Below are positions 35,891 through 44,504 of a DNA stretch of 64,000 nucleotides, in pieces. A model generated the notes under the pieces. That model was not told where the DNA came from. It worked only from the letters and a program-made list of their open reading frames with translations, and did not search any database. This stretch comes from Lentzea jiangxiensis (lineage in GTDB: Bacteria > Actinomycetota > Actinomycetes > Mycobacteriales > Pseudonocardiaceae): positions 496,001 to 560,000 of the forward strand of contig NZ_FNIX01000003.1 in NCBI RefSeq assembly GCF_900104175.1, given 5' to 3'. The position numbers and the translations under genes are program-made. Position 1 is the stretch's first letter, and each line of letters starts with the position of its first letter.

Positions 35891-35922
35891 CTGCCGCAGA
35901 AGGCCGCCGTCGCGGTGTCTTC

Positions 35923-36879
35923 TCAAGCCCGTGCGGGGGTTCCGGCCGACAGCGCCCCGGCGAGCCGGCGGGTCCTGGACTGGGTGGCGGCGTCGAGGTC
36001 GTGGTGCGCGGTCAGGACGATCTCCGTCGCCCCGGCCTCGGCGTAGGCGCGCAGCCCGTCCGCCACGGTGTCCTCGTCGCCGATCAGCGCGAGGTCGACC
36101 GGGTTCTCGGTGCCGTTGAGCGCGAGCACGCGGCGGTAGGACTCGAACTGCGGGTAGAAGGCGAGTCCCTCCGCCATCGTGCGGCGCGCCTCCTCGCCGG
36201 TGGTGACGGCGGCCGGGACCAGTGCCACGACGCGGGGAGCCGGTTTGCCCGCCTCGGCCGCCGCGGCGGTGATCGCGGGGACGATGTGCTCGGCCAGCAC
36301 GCGCGGCCCGGCGAGGTACGGGACGGTGCCGTCCGCCAGCTGCCCGGCGATCCGCAGCGCCTTGGGCGCCATGGCCGCCACCAGGACCGGCGTCGGCGCC
36401 GCTCCGGGCACCCTGGTGGGCAGCACCGTCCTGGCGGTGATCAGCTCGCCCTCGTGGTCGACCGGCTCGCCGCGGACCAGCGGGCCCAGCACGGTCAGGA
36501 ACTCGCGCAGACGGGCGACCGGGCGTTCCCACGGCAGCCCGAACGCCTGCTCGACGATCGGCGGTGCCCCCAGCGCCACCGCGAGGTGGAAGCGGCCGGC
36601 GAGCGCCGCCTGGGTGGTCTGCGCCTGGCTCGCGACGAGCAGCGGGTGCCGCCCGAACACCGGCACCGCGGACACCCCGACGTCGACACCCGGCACCCGC
36701 GCGCCGACGAGGCCCGCCAGGCCGATCGCGTCGTAGTCGAGCCGTTGTCCCATCCACACCGAGTCGACGCCGTGCCCGGCGGCCTCGCTCGCCTCCTCCA
36801 CGACGGCCTCGACCAGGTTGTGCCCTCCCGTGCCCGCGAGGGTGACGCCGTACCGCACGGCCTGCTGAGTGATCGACAT
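35923..36879 (-). CDS. LLM-class F420-dependent oxidoreductase
   Basis: Protein of 318 aa, luciferase-like TIM barrel. It starts VRYGVTLAGTGG and has DSVWMGQRLDYDAIGLAGL, VAVFGRHP-type VPVFGRHPLLVASQAQTTQ, GRFHLAVALGAP, PVLVAAMAPKALRIAGQLADGTVPYLAG, which fits the actinobacterial TIGR03564-like F420 subgroup. Such enzymes use F420 to reduce or oxidise small molecules; the substrate is unknown. The 47-bp gap to the LysR gene on the same strand suggests an operon. TGAGG precedes ATG 36879. Confidence 0.82.
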   Translation of the reverse strand: MSITQQAVRYGVTLAGTGGHNLVEAVVEEASEAAGHGVDSVWMGQRLDYDAIGLAGLVGARVPGVDVGVSAVPVFGRHPLLVASQAQTTQAALAGRFHLAVALGAPPIVEQAFGLPWERPVARLREFLTVLGPLVRGEPVDHEGELITARTVLPTRVPGAAPTPVLVAAMAPKALRIAGQLADGTVPYLAGPRVLAEHIVPAITAAAAEAGKPAPRVVALVPAAVTTGEEARRTMAEGLAFYPQFESYRRVLALNGTENPVDLALIGDEDTVADGLRAYAEAGATEIVLTAHHDLDAATQSRTRRLAGALSAGTPARA

Positions 36880-36926
36880 GCCCTCATGTCACCCGTCGCG
36901 CGTCCCCGCCGTGGCGGTGATGCCCG

Positions 36927-37859
36927 TCAACCGGCCGCCTGATGCCTCCTGGGCATCACGCGGCTGAGGCGTCTGCCGGTGCCGGGGCAGTGCGCCCTCG
37001 TGACGTCGAGGAAGGCGCCCAGCGGTGGCGAGACGTCGGCCGCACGGAAGGCCATGGTGAGGTCGGGCAGCCGCAGCGGCGGGTCGACCTCGATCATCAC
37101 GGTCTCCGGCCGGGCCAGCCCGCGCACGCTGGAGGGCACCAGCCCGACGCCGATGCCGCAGGCCGCCAGCCCGATCACGGTGTGCACGTCGCGGGCAGAG
37201 GTGACCCCACCGGCACCGCTCAGCACCGGGGCCAGCACCCGTGCGGCCGCGGGCTCGTCGGCCGCGGACGAGGCGATCAACGGCTGACCGCACAGCTGCT
37301 CGGGTGAGATCGCCGACTGCCCCGCGAAGGGGTGACCTCGGTGGCACACGGCGACGAGGTGGTCGCCGGCGACCGGCACCGCGGTCAGCCGCTCGGCACC
37401 CTCCCCGGCGGGCGCACCGCGGCTGATCGCGAGGTCGATCTCCCCCGTGAGCAGCGCCGCACCGCACTGCGCCGTCGAGAGTTCCCGGCACTCCAGCGCC
37501 ACCGCGGGATGAGCCGACCGGAACCGTGCGAGCAACGACGGCAGCAGCTCGACCAGCGCCTCGCCGACGAACCCGAGCCGCAGCGCGCCGGTCTGCCCGC
37601 GCGCCGCCCGTCGCGCCTCGGCGGCGCCCGCCTCGACCTGCTCGAGCACCCGCCGCGCGTGCTCGACGTAGACCGCGCCCGCGGCCGTCGGCACCACACC
37701 GCGGGCGGTCCGGTCGAACAGCGCCGTCCCGAGCTCGCGCTCGACCGCGCCCACCTGCCGGGACAGGGAGGGCTGGGTCATGCCGAGGGCCTGGGCCGCA
37801 CGGCGGAAGTGGCGGTGCTCGGCCACCGCCACCACGTACCTCAGCTGTCGCAACTCCAC
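36927..37859 (-). CDS. LysR-family transcriptional regulator
   Basis: Protein of 310 aa. The HTH is at residues 1-60 (LRQLRYVVAVAEHRHFRRAA, LGMTQPSLSRQVGAVE) and the effector-binding fold follows (GALRLGFVGEALVELLP, GEIDLAISR, GIGVGLVPSSV). GTG 37859 places the HTH at the very N-terminus as usual. It sits upstream of the LLM gene on the same strand, an unusual co-directional arrangement for LysR, so it may control a distant locus or its own operon. Confidence 0.85.
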   Translation of the reverse strand: MELRQLRYVVAVAEHRHFRRAAQALGMTQPSLSRQVGAVERELGTALFDRTARGVVPTAAGAVYVEHARRVLEQVEAGAAEARRAARGQTGALRLGFVGEALVELLPSLLARFRSAHPAVALECRELSTAQCGAALLTGEIDLAISRGAPAGEGAERLTAVPVAGDHLVAVCHRGHPFAGQSAISPEQLCGQPLIASSAADEPAAARVLAPVLSGAGGVTSARDVHTVIGLAACGIGVGLVPSSVRGLARPETVMIEVDPPLRLPDLTMAFRAADVSPPLGAFLDVTRAHCPGTGRRLSRVMPRRHQAAG

Positions 37860-38005
37860 GCCCCAAGCCAACCACGGCGATGCCCGCCAGGCATCGGCTG
37901 TTCCGCCGGACGGGACCACCGGGTTGTCCGTCGACATCGGACCGGCCCGGCTCGGTGCGCTGTGCGCCGGAGTCCGCGCGGGCTCGGCGGAACTACGATC
38001 TCGCG

Positions 38006-38860
38006 GTGAGTTCAGCATTACGAGACCAACTGAGTTCCTTTCGCGACAAAGCTTTCGCGCGAGGCTTCTCCGCCGACGAGGTGCGGCACTGGGAGGACGT
38101 CGTCCGTCCGTGCGTGAGGCTGGCGCGGGACGGCGACGGTCCGGTGGTGGGCCGGTTCGGCGGACCGCTCCTGCTGCCGGCCGAAGTCCCCGACCCAGCC
38201 ACGCCCTACGTCGCCACCATCGACCTCGCCGCGCTCCCCGCCGGCTCGACGGACCTCCCGCTACCGCCCGACGGCACCCTGCTGCTGTTCGCGATCGTCG
38301 AGGACGACTGCGACTACGCCGACGCCGGCAGCGCCGTGCACGTCCCGGCGGGAACCGCTGTGGCCGAACGGGACAGGCACTCCTCCTGGTGGTCCACAGT
38401 GGACGAGTACCGCGAGAAGATCGAGCGGTTCCCGCAGGGACCGCTGCGGGCGACGCCCGACCTGTCGCTGCCCCGCTACTGCGAAGAGCACTACTCCGCG
38501 GACCTGCACTGGGAAGCGGCGTGGCCCACGCGGTCCGACGAGCTGCGCGAGCTCCTTCGCGACGCACGCGCGGGCATCGCCGGCTGGGGCACGCTGCAAC
38601 TGGGCGGCTTCGCCTCCGAGGAGGTCGTCGACCTGCACGACCCGCTCGACGCGGTCGTCGAACAGGCGACGAGGGCCGCCGCCGACGGGAAGGTGGACTT
38701 CGCGGTCTCGGAGGAACCCGCGGACTGGGTGCTCCTCGCCGACTGGCACACCGACATCAGTGGCTGGGAGGGCGCCTCCGTGCACTGGGCGTTGCAGCGC
38801 AAGGACCTTGAGGAGCGGCGTTTCGACCGCGTCTTCGCCACTTACTACTGGAACCCCTGA
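38006..38860 (+). CDS. DUF1963 (YwqG-like) protein
   Basis: Protein of 284 aa. FGGPLLLPAEVPDP at about residue 50, YVATIDLAALPAG, LLFAIVEDDCDYAD and WGTLQLGGFASEEVVD are typical DUF1963 blocks; the C-terminus has DWVLLADWHTDI. These cytosolic proteins have no known function. GTG 38006 is leaderless by sequence: TACGAT (37994-37999) ends six bases upstream. The gene is followed by a strong hairpin. Confidence 0.8.
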   Translation: MSSALRDQLSSFRDKAFARGFSADEVRHWEDVVRPCVRLARDGDGPVVGRFGGPLLLPAEVPDPATPYVATIDLAALPAGSTDLPLPPDGTLLLFAIVEDDCDYADAGSAVHVPAGTAVAERDRHSSWWSTVDEYREKIERFPQGPLRATPDLSLPRYCEEHYSADLHWEAAWPTRSDELRELLRDARAGIAGWGTLQLGGFASEEVVDLHDPLDAVVEQATRAAADGKVDFAVSEEPADWVLLADWHTDISGWEGASVHWALQRKDLEERRFDRVFATYYWNP

Positions 38861-38869
38861 TCCGTCCGC

Positions 38870-38898
38870 GCCGAGCGGGGCGGACCGCCCCGCTCGGC
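38870..38898. terminator. Terminator hairpin after the DUF1963 gene
   Basis: Fourteen-bp perfect arms (38870-38883, 38885-38898) around a single A. It lies between the convergent DUF1963 and SDR genes and can serve both. Confidence 0.75.
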
Positions 38899-38945
38899 CA
38901 GTGCCGCTCGTCGTCGCCGAGGACGCGGACCGCCGATCGCGGCAG

Positions 38946-38969
38946 CACTCGCGGCGGCACTCGCGGCGG
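38946..38969. repeat. 12-bp tandem duplication
   Basis: CACTCGCGGCGG occurs twice in direct succession, just after the stop of the minus-strand SDR gene. Probably replication slippage; no function inferred. Confidence 0.7.
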
Positions 38970-38973
38970 CAGG

Positions 38974-39771
38974 TCAGGCCACTTTGGTGGAGCCCGCGTC
39001 GACCGCCCACGTCGAGCCGATGACGCTCGGCATCGTCGGCGACGCCAGCAGCAGCACCGCGCGGGCGATCTCCTCCGGCTCGATCATCCGGCCGGTCAGC
39101 ATGCCCAGCTCCTTCGGCAGCCCGGACAGCAGCGTGGCGTGCTCGACGCCGAAGGCGCCCGCCACCTGGGAGAGGTAGCCGCCGTCCCCCTCGATGCTGA
39201 AGGTGCGGGTGAGCGACGGCGAGACGGCGTTGACCCGCACGCCCTCCGGCCCGACGCGCTCGGCGAGCGCCCTGGTGAACATGTTCAGCGCCGCCTTGGC
39301 CACCGCGTAGGGCAGCGGGGTGGCGCCGGGCGCGCCGACGCGGCGGGCGGTGTCGGAGCCGATGTTGACGACGGCGCCCTTCGCCTCCAGCAGCGCCGGG
39401 AGCGCGGCCCTGGTGACGCGCACCGCGGAGTGCAGGTTCATCTCGAACACGTCCCGCCAGATCTCGTCGCCGCCGTCGAGGACGTTGTCGAGCGACCCCT
39501 CCGGCAGCGTGCCGCCGCCCGCGTTGTTGACCAGCACGTCGAGTCCCTGACCGGTGGCCAGCACGGCGTCGACCATGCGCTGCGGCCCGTCGGTGGTGGA
39601 GAGGTCGGCCGCCACGAAGCTCGCGCCGGTCGCCTCCAGTTCGGGCGTGGTGCGCCGCGAGACGGCCGTGACGTGCGCGCCCTCTGCGAGGAATGCCTGC
39701 ACGATCGCCAAGCCGATGCCCTTGCTGGCGCCCGTGACGAGAACGCGCTTGCCGGCGAGCTTCAGGTCCAT
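38974..39771 (-). CDS. SDR oxidoreductase controlled by adjacent TetR
   Basis: Protein of 265 aa. TGASKGIGLA binds the cofactor, NNAGGG and the catalytic Ser in NIGSDTA and YAVAKAAL follow; the C-terminus ends SVIGSTWAVDAGS. ATG 39771 has AGGAG nine bases upstream. The TetR gene diverges across an inverted repeat, so the SDR is probably repressed until its substrate appears. Substrate unknown. Confidence 0.85.
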   Translation of the reverse strand: MDLKLAGKRVLVTGASKGIGLAIVQAFLAEGAHVTAVSRRTTPELEATGASFVAADLSTTDGPQRMVDAVLATGQGLDVLVNNAGGGTLPEGSLDNVLDGGDEIWRDVFEMNLHSAVRVTRAALPALLEAKGAVVNIGSDTARRVGAPGATPLPYAVAKAALNMFTRALAERVGPEGVRVNAVSPSLTRTFSIEGDGGYLSQVAGAFGVEHATLLSGLPKELGMLTGRMIEPEEIARAVLLLASPTMPSVIGSTWAVDAGSTKVA

Positions 39772-39807
39772 GGTGAACAACTCCTGCGGTCGGAAGGGTG
39801 ACACCAC

Positions 39808-39863
39808 AAATGCAACACGAGAGTCTCACTTCTGTCAATAACCGAGACTTCGATGTCGCATTT
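39808..39863. promoter_or_regulatory. Nested inverted-repeat operator between SDR and tetR
   Basis: AAATGC (39808) pairs with GCATTT (to 39863), and GAGTCTC (39821-39827) pairs with GAGACT (39844-39849), all centred on about 39836. This is local AT-rich sequence in an otherwise GC-rich region, fitting divergent promoters under TetR control. Confidence 0.5.
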
Positions 39864-39902
39864 ACGCTGATCGTTACTCTTGGTCGTCACCCTGGAGGTC
39901 AG

Positions 39903-40502
39903 ATGAGCGCGTCCACCCCGCCCCGTCCCGTCCGCGCGGACGCCGAGCGCAACGTGACCCGCATCCTCGAGGCCGCCAAGGTCGTGCTGGCCGACGACCC
40001 GACCGCGTCGCTGGAACGGATCGCCGACGAGGCCGGGCTCGCGCGCGCGACGGTGCACCGCCGCTTCGCGTGCCGCAAAGCCCTGCTGGACGCCCTGTTC
40101 GCGCAGCTGAACGAGCAGTACCTGCACGCGCTGGACGAGGCGAAGGTCGAGACCGCTCCCCCGCTCGTGGCCCTGCACCGCGTCACCGAGCTGGTCATCG
40201 GGATCAAGTTCAGCCACCGCCTGGCGGTCGACGTCGTCAGCCGAGTCCACAACGGACACTCGTTCCTCGGCGACGAGGTGGTGGAGCGGGCGGAGCTGCT
40301 GTTCTCCCGCCTGCACGCCGCCGGCGCGATCACGGCGGCGTCACCGTCCTGGTGCCTGCGCCTCTACCTGGCGGTTCTGGACGCGGTGCACCAGCTCCCG
40401 GCCGGGGCGCCCGAGCTCGGCGAGGGCGACGACGCCGCGGCGCGCACCCGGCTCCAGGTCTCCACGGTCCTCGGCGCGCTCGGCGGACGCGGTCCTCAGT
40501 AG
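39903..40502 (+). CDS. TetR-family transcriptional regulator
   Basis: Protein of 199 aa. The HTH lies at about 15-60 (NVTRILEAAKVVLADDP, LERIADEAGLARATVHRRF) and an effector-binding helical bundle follows. TVHRRF replaces the usual TLYRHF-type recognition helix end. GGAGG sits five bases before ATG 39903. It is expected to bind the repeat at 39808-39863. The stop is four bases from the end of the convergent marR gene. Confidence 0.85.
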   Translation: MSASTPPRPVRADAERNVTRILEAAKVVLADDPTASLERIADEAGLARATVHRRFACRKALLDALFAQLNEQYLHALDEAKVETAPPLVALHRVTELVIGIKFSHRLAVDVVSRVHNGHSFLGDEVVERAELLFSRLHAAGAITAASPSWCLRLYLAVLDAVHQLPAGAPELGEGDDAAARTRLQVSTVLGALGGRGPQ

Positions 40503-40506
40503 ACGG

Positions 40507-41016
40507 TCAGTGCGCCTCGCGGCCGTAGTCCGACGGACGCGTGCGCAGTTTCGCGGCGATGCGCGCCAACGCCTGCCGATCGGCCTTGTTCAACGGGTCC
40601 AGCACGTGTTCCCGCACCGCGCGCAGGTGCACCGGCGCCGCGGCCACGACGAGCTCGTAGCCGTCGTCCGTCAGCGAGGCGAGCGTGTAGCGGCCGTCCG
40701 CCGGGTCGGGTGAGCGCGTCACCCAGCCGCGCCGCTCGAGGCGCTTGACGACGTTCGACAGCCGGGACAGCGAGCCGTTGGTCACGTACGCCAGCTCGCT
40801 CATGCGGATCGCCCGGCCCGGCGCCTCCGAGATCTGGCTCAGCGTCATGTACTCGAAGAGCGTCAGGCCGTGCTCCTGGTGCAGCGGTGCCTCGAGACGG
40901 CCCGGCATCAGCAGCGCGAGCGAGATCAGCCCGGTCCACGCCTCCTTCTCGGCGGCGTCGAGCCAGCGCGGCTCCTCCGGAGCGCCTGGGCCGGGTTCGG
41001 GGTCCACTGCTGCCAC
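40507..41016 (-). CDS. MarR-family transcriptional regulator
   Basis: Protein of 169 aa. The winged helix reads LTLFEYMTLSQISEAP, RMSELAYVTNGSLSRLSNVVKRLERRGWVTRSPDPADGRYTLASLT in order (about residues 50-115). GTG 41016 has TAGGGT (41023-41028) ending six bases upstream and no Shine-Dalgarno, so the mRNA is likely leaderless. The 20-bp inverted repeat at 41041-41093 lies between it and ridA and should be its operator. Confidence 0.85.
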   Translation of the reverse strand: MAAVDPEPGPGAPEEPRWLDAAEKEAWTGLISLALLMPGRLEAPLHQEHGLTLFEYMTLSQISEAPGRAIRMSELAYVTNGSLSRLSNVVKRLERRGWVTRSPDPADGRYTLASLTDDGYELVVAAAPVHLRAVREHVLDPLNKADRQALARIAAKLRTRPSDYGREAH

Positions 41017-41039
41017 GCGGACACCCTACCGGGCCCCGC

Positions 41040-41069
41040 TTGACTTCACGCTTGAAGTGAGTGCATAGT
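41040..41069 (+). promoter_or_regulatory. ridA promoter
   Basis: TTGACT (41040-41045), 18 bases, CATAGT (41064-41069). The -35 lies in the left operator arm and the right arm covers the transcription start, so bound regulator would block RNA polymerase. Confidence 0.5.
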
Positions 41070-41093
41070 GGAATCACTTCAAGCGTGAAGTCA
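41041..41093. promoter_or_regulatory. Perfect 20-bp inverted repeat operator (MarR/RidA)
   Basis: TGACTTCACGCTTGAAGTGA at 41041-41060 is repeated in perfect inverted form at 41074-41093 with a 13-bp spacer. Each arm has its own inner palindrome CTTCA-N4-TGAAG, so it may hold two MarR dimers. Confidence 0.8.
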
Positions 41094-41107
41094 TTGAGGA
41101 GTGAGTG

Positions 41108-41515
41108 ATGACGGTTTCCCTGATCAACCCCGACGGTCACGTCCAGGTGCCGCTCTACCACCACGTGGCCGTGGCCACCGGCAGCAGGCAGGTCCACGTG
41201 GCGGGGCAGGTCTCCTGGGACGAGAACGGCGAACTGGTCGCGCCCGGTGACCTGACCGGACAGGTGGTGCAGGTCTACCGAAACGTGGCCAAGGCGCTCG
41301 CGGCCGCCGGGGCGACGTTCGACGACGTCGTCCGCGTCACCTGGTACGCGGCGGGCTGGAAGCGCGAGATGTACGACGCGTTCGCCGCGGGCGTCGAGCA
41401 GGCGGCGAAGGAGCTGGGCATCACCTCGACCCCGCCCGCCGCGCTGATCGGCGTCGAGGTCCTGTTCGAGCCGGGCATCCTGGTCGAGGCCGAGGTCACG
41501 GCCGTCATCGGCTGA
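41108..41515 (+). CDS. RidA/YjgF-family protein
   Basis: Protein of 135 aa. HHVAVATGSRQVHVAGQVSWDENG, QVYRNVAKALAAAGATFDDVVRVT and PPAALIGVEVLFEPGILVEAEV mark a RidA-like trimeric enamine/imine deaminase; the conserved Arg of RidA (normally in R-xxxxV near the end) appears replaced by GVEVLFEPG, so it is an Rid paralogue of the RutC type rather than RidA proper. AGGAG precedes ATG 41108. It diverges from marR across the 20-bp repeat. Confidence 0.82.
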   Translation: MTVSLINPDGHVQVPLYHHVAVATGSRQVHVAGQVSWDENGELVAPGDLTGQVVQVYRNVAKALAAAGATFDDVVRVTWYAAGWKREMYDAFAAGVEQAAKELGITSTPPAALIGVEVLFEPGILVEAEVTAVIG

Positions 41516-41575
41516 TCACGGGTGCCGGACGGTTCCCCGGCGTTCGCGCGCCCCCTGCGTCGGCGGCGCGGCACG

Positions 41576-42340
41576 TCACGTGCGCAGGTGGGAGGCTCCG
41601 TTCAGGTCCAGGACCGCCCCGGACGACCACGCGGCCTGCGGCGAAGCCAGGTGCACGATCGCGGCGGCGATCTCCTCCGGCGTGCCGACCCGCCCGAACG
41701 GGCTCTGGTCGCGCACCGCGTCACCGGCGTCCCCGGCGAGCTTCGAGGCCTGGCGTTCGGTGGCGACGAACCCCGGCGCCACCGACGTCACCGCGATGCC
41801 GTGCGGGGCGAGGGCGATCGCGGCCGACTGCCCGAACGCGTGCAGCGCCGCCTTGCTCGCCCCGTAGGCCGGGTGGTCGGGTTCGCCGCGGAACGCGCCG
41901 CGGGAGCCGACGTTGACGATGCTGCCCGGCGCGCCGCGGTCGATCAGGTGCCGGGCCACCGCCCAGGTGACGTTGGCGGCGCCGAGGAGGTTCACGTCGA
42001 GCATGGACCGCCACGCGCCGGTCCACTCCTCCCACGTGCTGTCGCCGAGGCGGTGCGGGTTGGCGGCGCTCGGTGCGACGGCGGCGTTGTTGACCAGCAC
42101 GTCGACCTCGCCGAGGGCGGCCACCGCCTCGGCGACCAGCGAGCGGGCGGCCTCCGGTGAGGCCAGGTCGCCGCCGATCAGCACGTGGCCGTCGCCGGCG
42201 AGCCGCGCGAGGGTGTCTTCGGCGTCGTCGCGGCGGCTGCTGTAGTGCACGGCGACGCGGTGGCCCCGCTCGGCGAAGGCCACGGCCGTCGCGCGGCCGA
42301 TGCCCCGCGACGCCCCGGTGATGATCACTCCACTCGGCAT
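41576..42340 (-). CDS. SDR oxidoreductase (FabG-like)
   Basis: Protein of 254 aa with TGASRGIGRA, NNAAVAPS, NVGSRGA, YGASKAAL and a C-terminal SSGAVLDLNGA. It resembles 3-oxoacyl-ACP reductase-like SDRs but no partner genes indicate its substrate. ATG 42340 has TACCGT ending six bases upstream and no ribosome site, so leaderless translation is likely. It is convergent with ridA (60-bp gap). Confidence 0.85.
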   Translation of the reverse strand: MPSGVIITGASRGIGRATAVAFAERGHRVAVHYSSRRDDAEDTLARLAGDGHVLIGGDLASPEAARSLVAEAVAALGEVDVLVNNAAVAPSAANPHRLGDSTWEEWTGAWRSMLDVNLLGAANVTWAVARHLIDRGAPGSIVNVGSRGAFRGEPDHPAYGASKAALHAFGQSAAIALAPHGIAVTSVAPGFVATERQASKLAGDAGDAVRDQSPFGRVGTPEEIAAAIVHLASPQAAWSSGAVLDLNGASHLRT

Positions 42341-42560
42341 CGACCCACGGTACCCGCAGGCCTGGTCCGAACGGGGGGCGACGATCGTCGCAGCCGAACG
42401 GCGACCTGTGGGGCCACTGCGTTCCTGCTGGTCAAAGCGGTGAAAGCGTGTCCGGCTCCACCCGGAGCGCGCATCTTGGCGATCACCCACGCGTCGCACC
42501 GGCCGTCATCCGTTCGTGGACGGACGATTGCGCTCACTCCAAAGTGGGCATTTCGAGCCC

Positions 42561-43133
42561 GTGACGACCGAGAACGACGACTTGCTCCGCGCGCCGCTCG
42601 ACCGCGAAACGCGGGAGTTACTGGATCCACACCACCACCGGGCGAGCGCCCACCTCGGCGACCAGCTCCTGGTCGACCCCGTTCAGGTGCTCAAGAACGT
42701 CGCGATGGCGATGGAACGGGTGGACCTCGACATCAGCACACCGGTCAGCATCGAGGAGGACGTCGCCACCCTCGAGGAACTGGTCGCCATGGTCGAGCAC
42801 TTCGACAAGGGACCGGCGCTCGTCGCCCACGCGCTCAACACGGCCGCGCGCGTCATGAACGCCCGCTACCCCGCCGAGCTGGTCCGCCACCCGCTGCCGC
42901 ACGACTGCGACCTGCGCCGGCTGTTCCACGCGGACGTCGACGAACGCAGCCAGGACGTCGCGCGGGCGATCTTCAACCAGCGGCTCGCGGAGAACGACGA
43001 CGTGCGGGACTCGGAGATCGCGGTCGACCTCGACGGGCTGTCGTCACAGCAGCGGATCGAGGTCTTCATGGCGGTGTTCTTCCTCTACGGCATCAAGGTC
43101 GGCGCGTTGCAGAACCGGACAGGAATCCGGTGA
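42561..43133 (+). CDS. Hypothetical helical protein in operon with a DUF2867 protein
   Basis: Protein of about 190 aa, mainly helical and acidic: DPVQVLKNVAMAMERVDLDI, VATLEELVAMVEHFDKGPA, RSQDVARAIFNQRLAENDD, and a terminal RIEVFMAVFFLYGIKVGAL. I do not recognise the family. GTG 42561 is chosen as the nearest start to the coding-biased part; upstream ATG 42516 is possible. Its stop overlaps the next start (GTGA), so the two proteins are made together. The 220 bp upstream hold no gene. Confidence 0.6.
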   Translation: MTTENDDLLRAPLDRETRELLDPHHHRASAHLGDQLLVDPVQVLKNVAMAMERVDLDISTPVSIEEDVATLEELVAMVEHFDKGPALVAHALNTAARVMNARYPAELVRHPLPHDCDLRRLFHADVDERSQDVARAIFNQRLAENDDVRDSEIAVDLDGLSSQQRIEVFMAVFFLYGIKVGALQNRTGIR

Positions 43134-44497
43134 GATGCCTGGTGATGGGCGCGACCGGGCACCTCGGGTCGCGCCTCGTGCCGGAGCTCCTCGCGGCCGG
43201 CCACGACGTCGCCGTGCTCGTGCGCGACAGCGCGCAGGCGACGCGGTTCCCCACCCAGGTCATGGTGCACGTCGGTGACGCCACGGACCCGCACGCGGTG
43301 CGGGAGTCGTTGACGGGCAACGAGCTCGTGTACTTCCTCGTGCACTCGCTCGACCGGGCGGACTTCGCCGACGTCGACCGCGGCGCCGCTCTCGTGCTGG
43401 CGGCCGCCGCGGAGGACGCGGGCGTGCGGCAGGTCGTCTACGTCGGCGGCCCGCGGCCCGGCTCCGCCTCCCCGTCCCCGCACCTCGCCTCGCGGGCCGA
43501 GGTCGGCGACGTCGTGACCGCGGGACGGGTGCCCGCACTCGTGCTGCGGGCCTCGATGGTCATCGGCGAGGGCTCCGCGAGCTTCGAGCTGCTGCGGTCG
43601 TCCGCGAAGCTCACCCCGTGGGTGCCGGTGCCGTCGTGGATGCACAACACCAGCAGGCCGGTCGCCGTCGCCGACGTCGTGCACTACCTCCTCGCCGCCG
43701 CCGAGCTGCCCGAGCCGGTCGACGGCACGTTCGACGTGCCCGGCCCCGAACAGCTCAGCTACCTCGAACTGGTGCAGCGGTGCGCGCGCGTGCTCGGGCT
43801 TCCCGTCCGGCTGCCGGTGCCCACGCCGGTGTGGTCGCACAAGGTCGCCGCGCAGGTCGCCGGACTGGTGACGCCGACACCGGCCGCGGTCGCGGAACCG
43901 TTGTTCGCCTCCCTGGACCAGGACCTCACGGCCGACGGCCCGCCCGTCACCGACGTGCTGCCCCCGCCGCCCGGCGGCGTCACGAGCATCGACAACGCCA
44001 TCCGCGCCGCGACGGCGCCCGAGCCGGAGAAGTCCGGCGGCGAGGTGTTCACCGAGGAGCGGACCGTGCTCACCGAGGCGTCACCGGAGGACGTGTGGCG
44101 CACGGTGACGACGTTGGGCGGCAAGAACGGCTGGCACACCATCCCTCTCGTGTGGACGGTCCGCGGCGCGATCGACCACCTCGCCGGCGGCATCGGTCTC
44201 TACCGCGGCCGCGCACCCCAGGTGGGAGAAGGCGACGTCGTCGACTTCTGGACCGTCGTGCACCGCGACGACGCGGCGAGACGGCTGGTGTTGCGGGCGG
44301 ACATGAAGATGCCCGGCCACACGCTGCTCGACATGCGCGTCGACCGCGACGGTGGCCGGACGCGCTACCGGCAGAAGATCACGTTCACCGCGGACGGACT
44401 GCTCGGCCAGCTGTACTGGTGGGCGCAGAAACCCTTGCACGACCTCGTGTTCGCAACGATGGCGCGCGGGATCGTCCACGAGGCGGCTAAGGCATGA
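43130..44497 (+). CDS. NAD(P)-binding (NmrA-like) protein with DUF2867 domain
   Basis: Protein of 455 aa. The N-terminal atypical SDR half has CLVMGATGHLGSRLVPELLAAGH, FLVHSLDRADF and VYVGG (about 1-290). The C-terminal DUF2867 half has WHTIPLVWTVRGAIDHLAGGIGLYRG and LRADMKMPGHTLLDMRV. Proteins of this fusion are common in actinobacteria and Deinococcus but uncharacterised. GTG 43130 overlaps the preceding stop by four bases with AGGA upstream. It precedes AIM24 by seven bases. Confidence 0.82.
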   Translation: MRCLVMGATGHLGSRLVPELLAAGHDVAVLVRDSAQATRFPTQVMVHVGDATDPHAVRESLTGNELVYFLVHSLDRADFADVDRGAALVLAAAAEDAGVRQVVYVGGPRPGSASPSPHLASRAEVGDVVTAGRVPALVLRASMVIGEGSASFELLRSSAKLTPWVPVPSWMHNTSRPVAVADVVHYLLAAAELPEPVDGTFDVPGPEQLSYLELVQRCARVLGLPVRLPVPTPVWSHKVAAQVAGLVTPTPAAVAEPLFASLDQDLTADGPPVTDVLPPPPGGVTSIDNAIRAATAPEPEKSGGEVFTEERTVLTEASPEDVWRTVTTLGGKNGWHTIPLVWTVRGAIDHLAGGIGLYRGRAPQVGEGDVVDFWTVVHRDDAARRLVLRADMKMPGHTLLDMRVDRDGGRTRYRQKITFTADGLLGQLYWWAQKPLHDLVFATMARGIVHEAAKA

Positions 44498-44504
44498 TCT
44501 GCGC

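Noticed and set aside
42341..42560. Possible small gene before the 42561 protein
   Set aside because: No frame with start, ribosome site and plausible composition; treated as intergenic.
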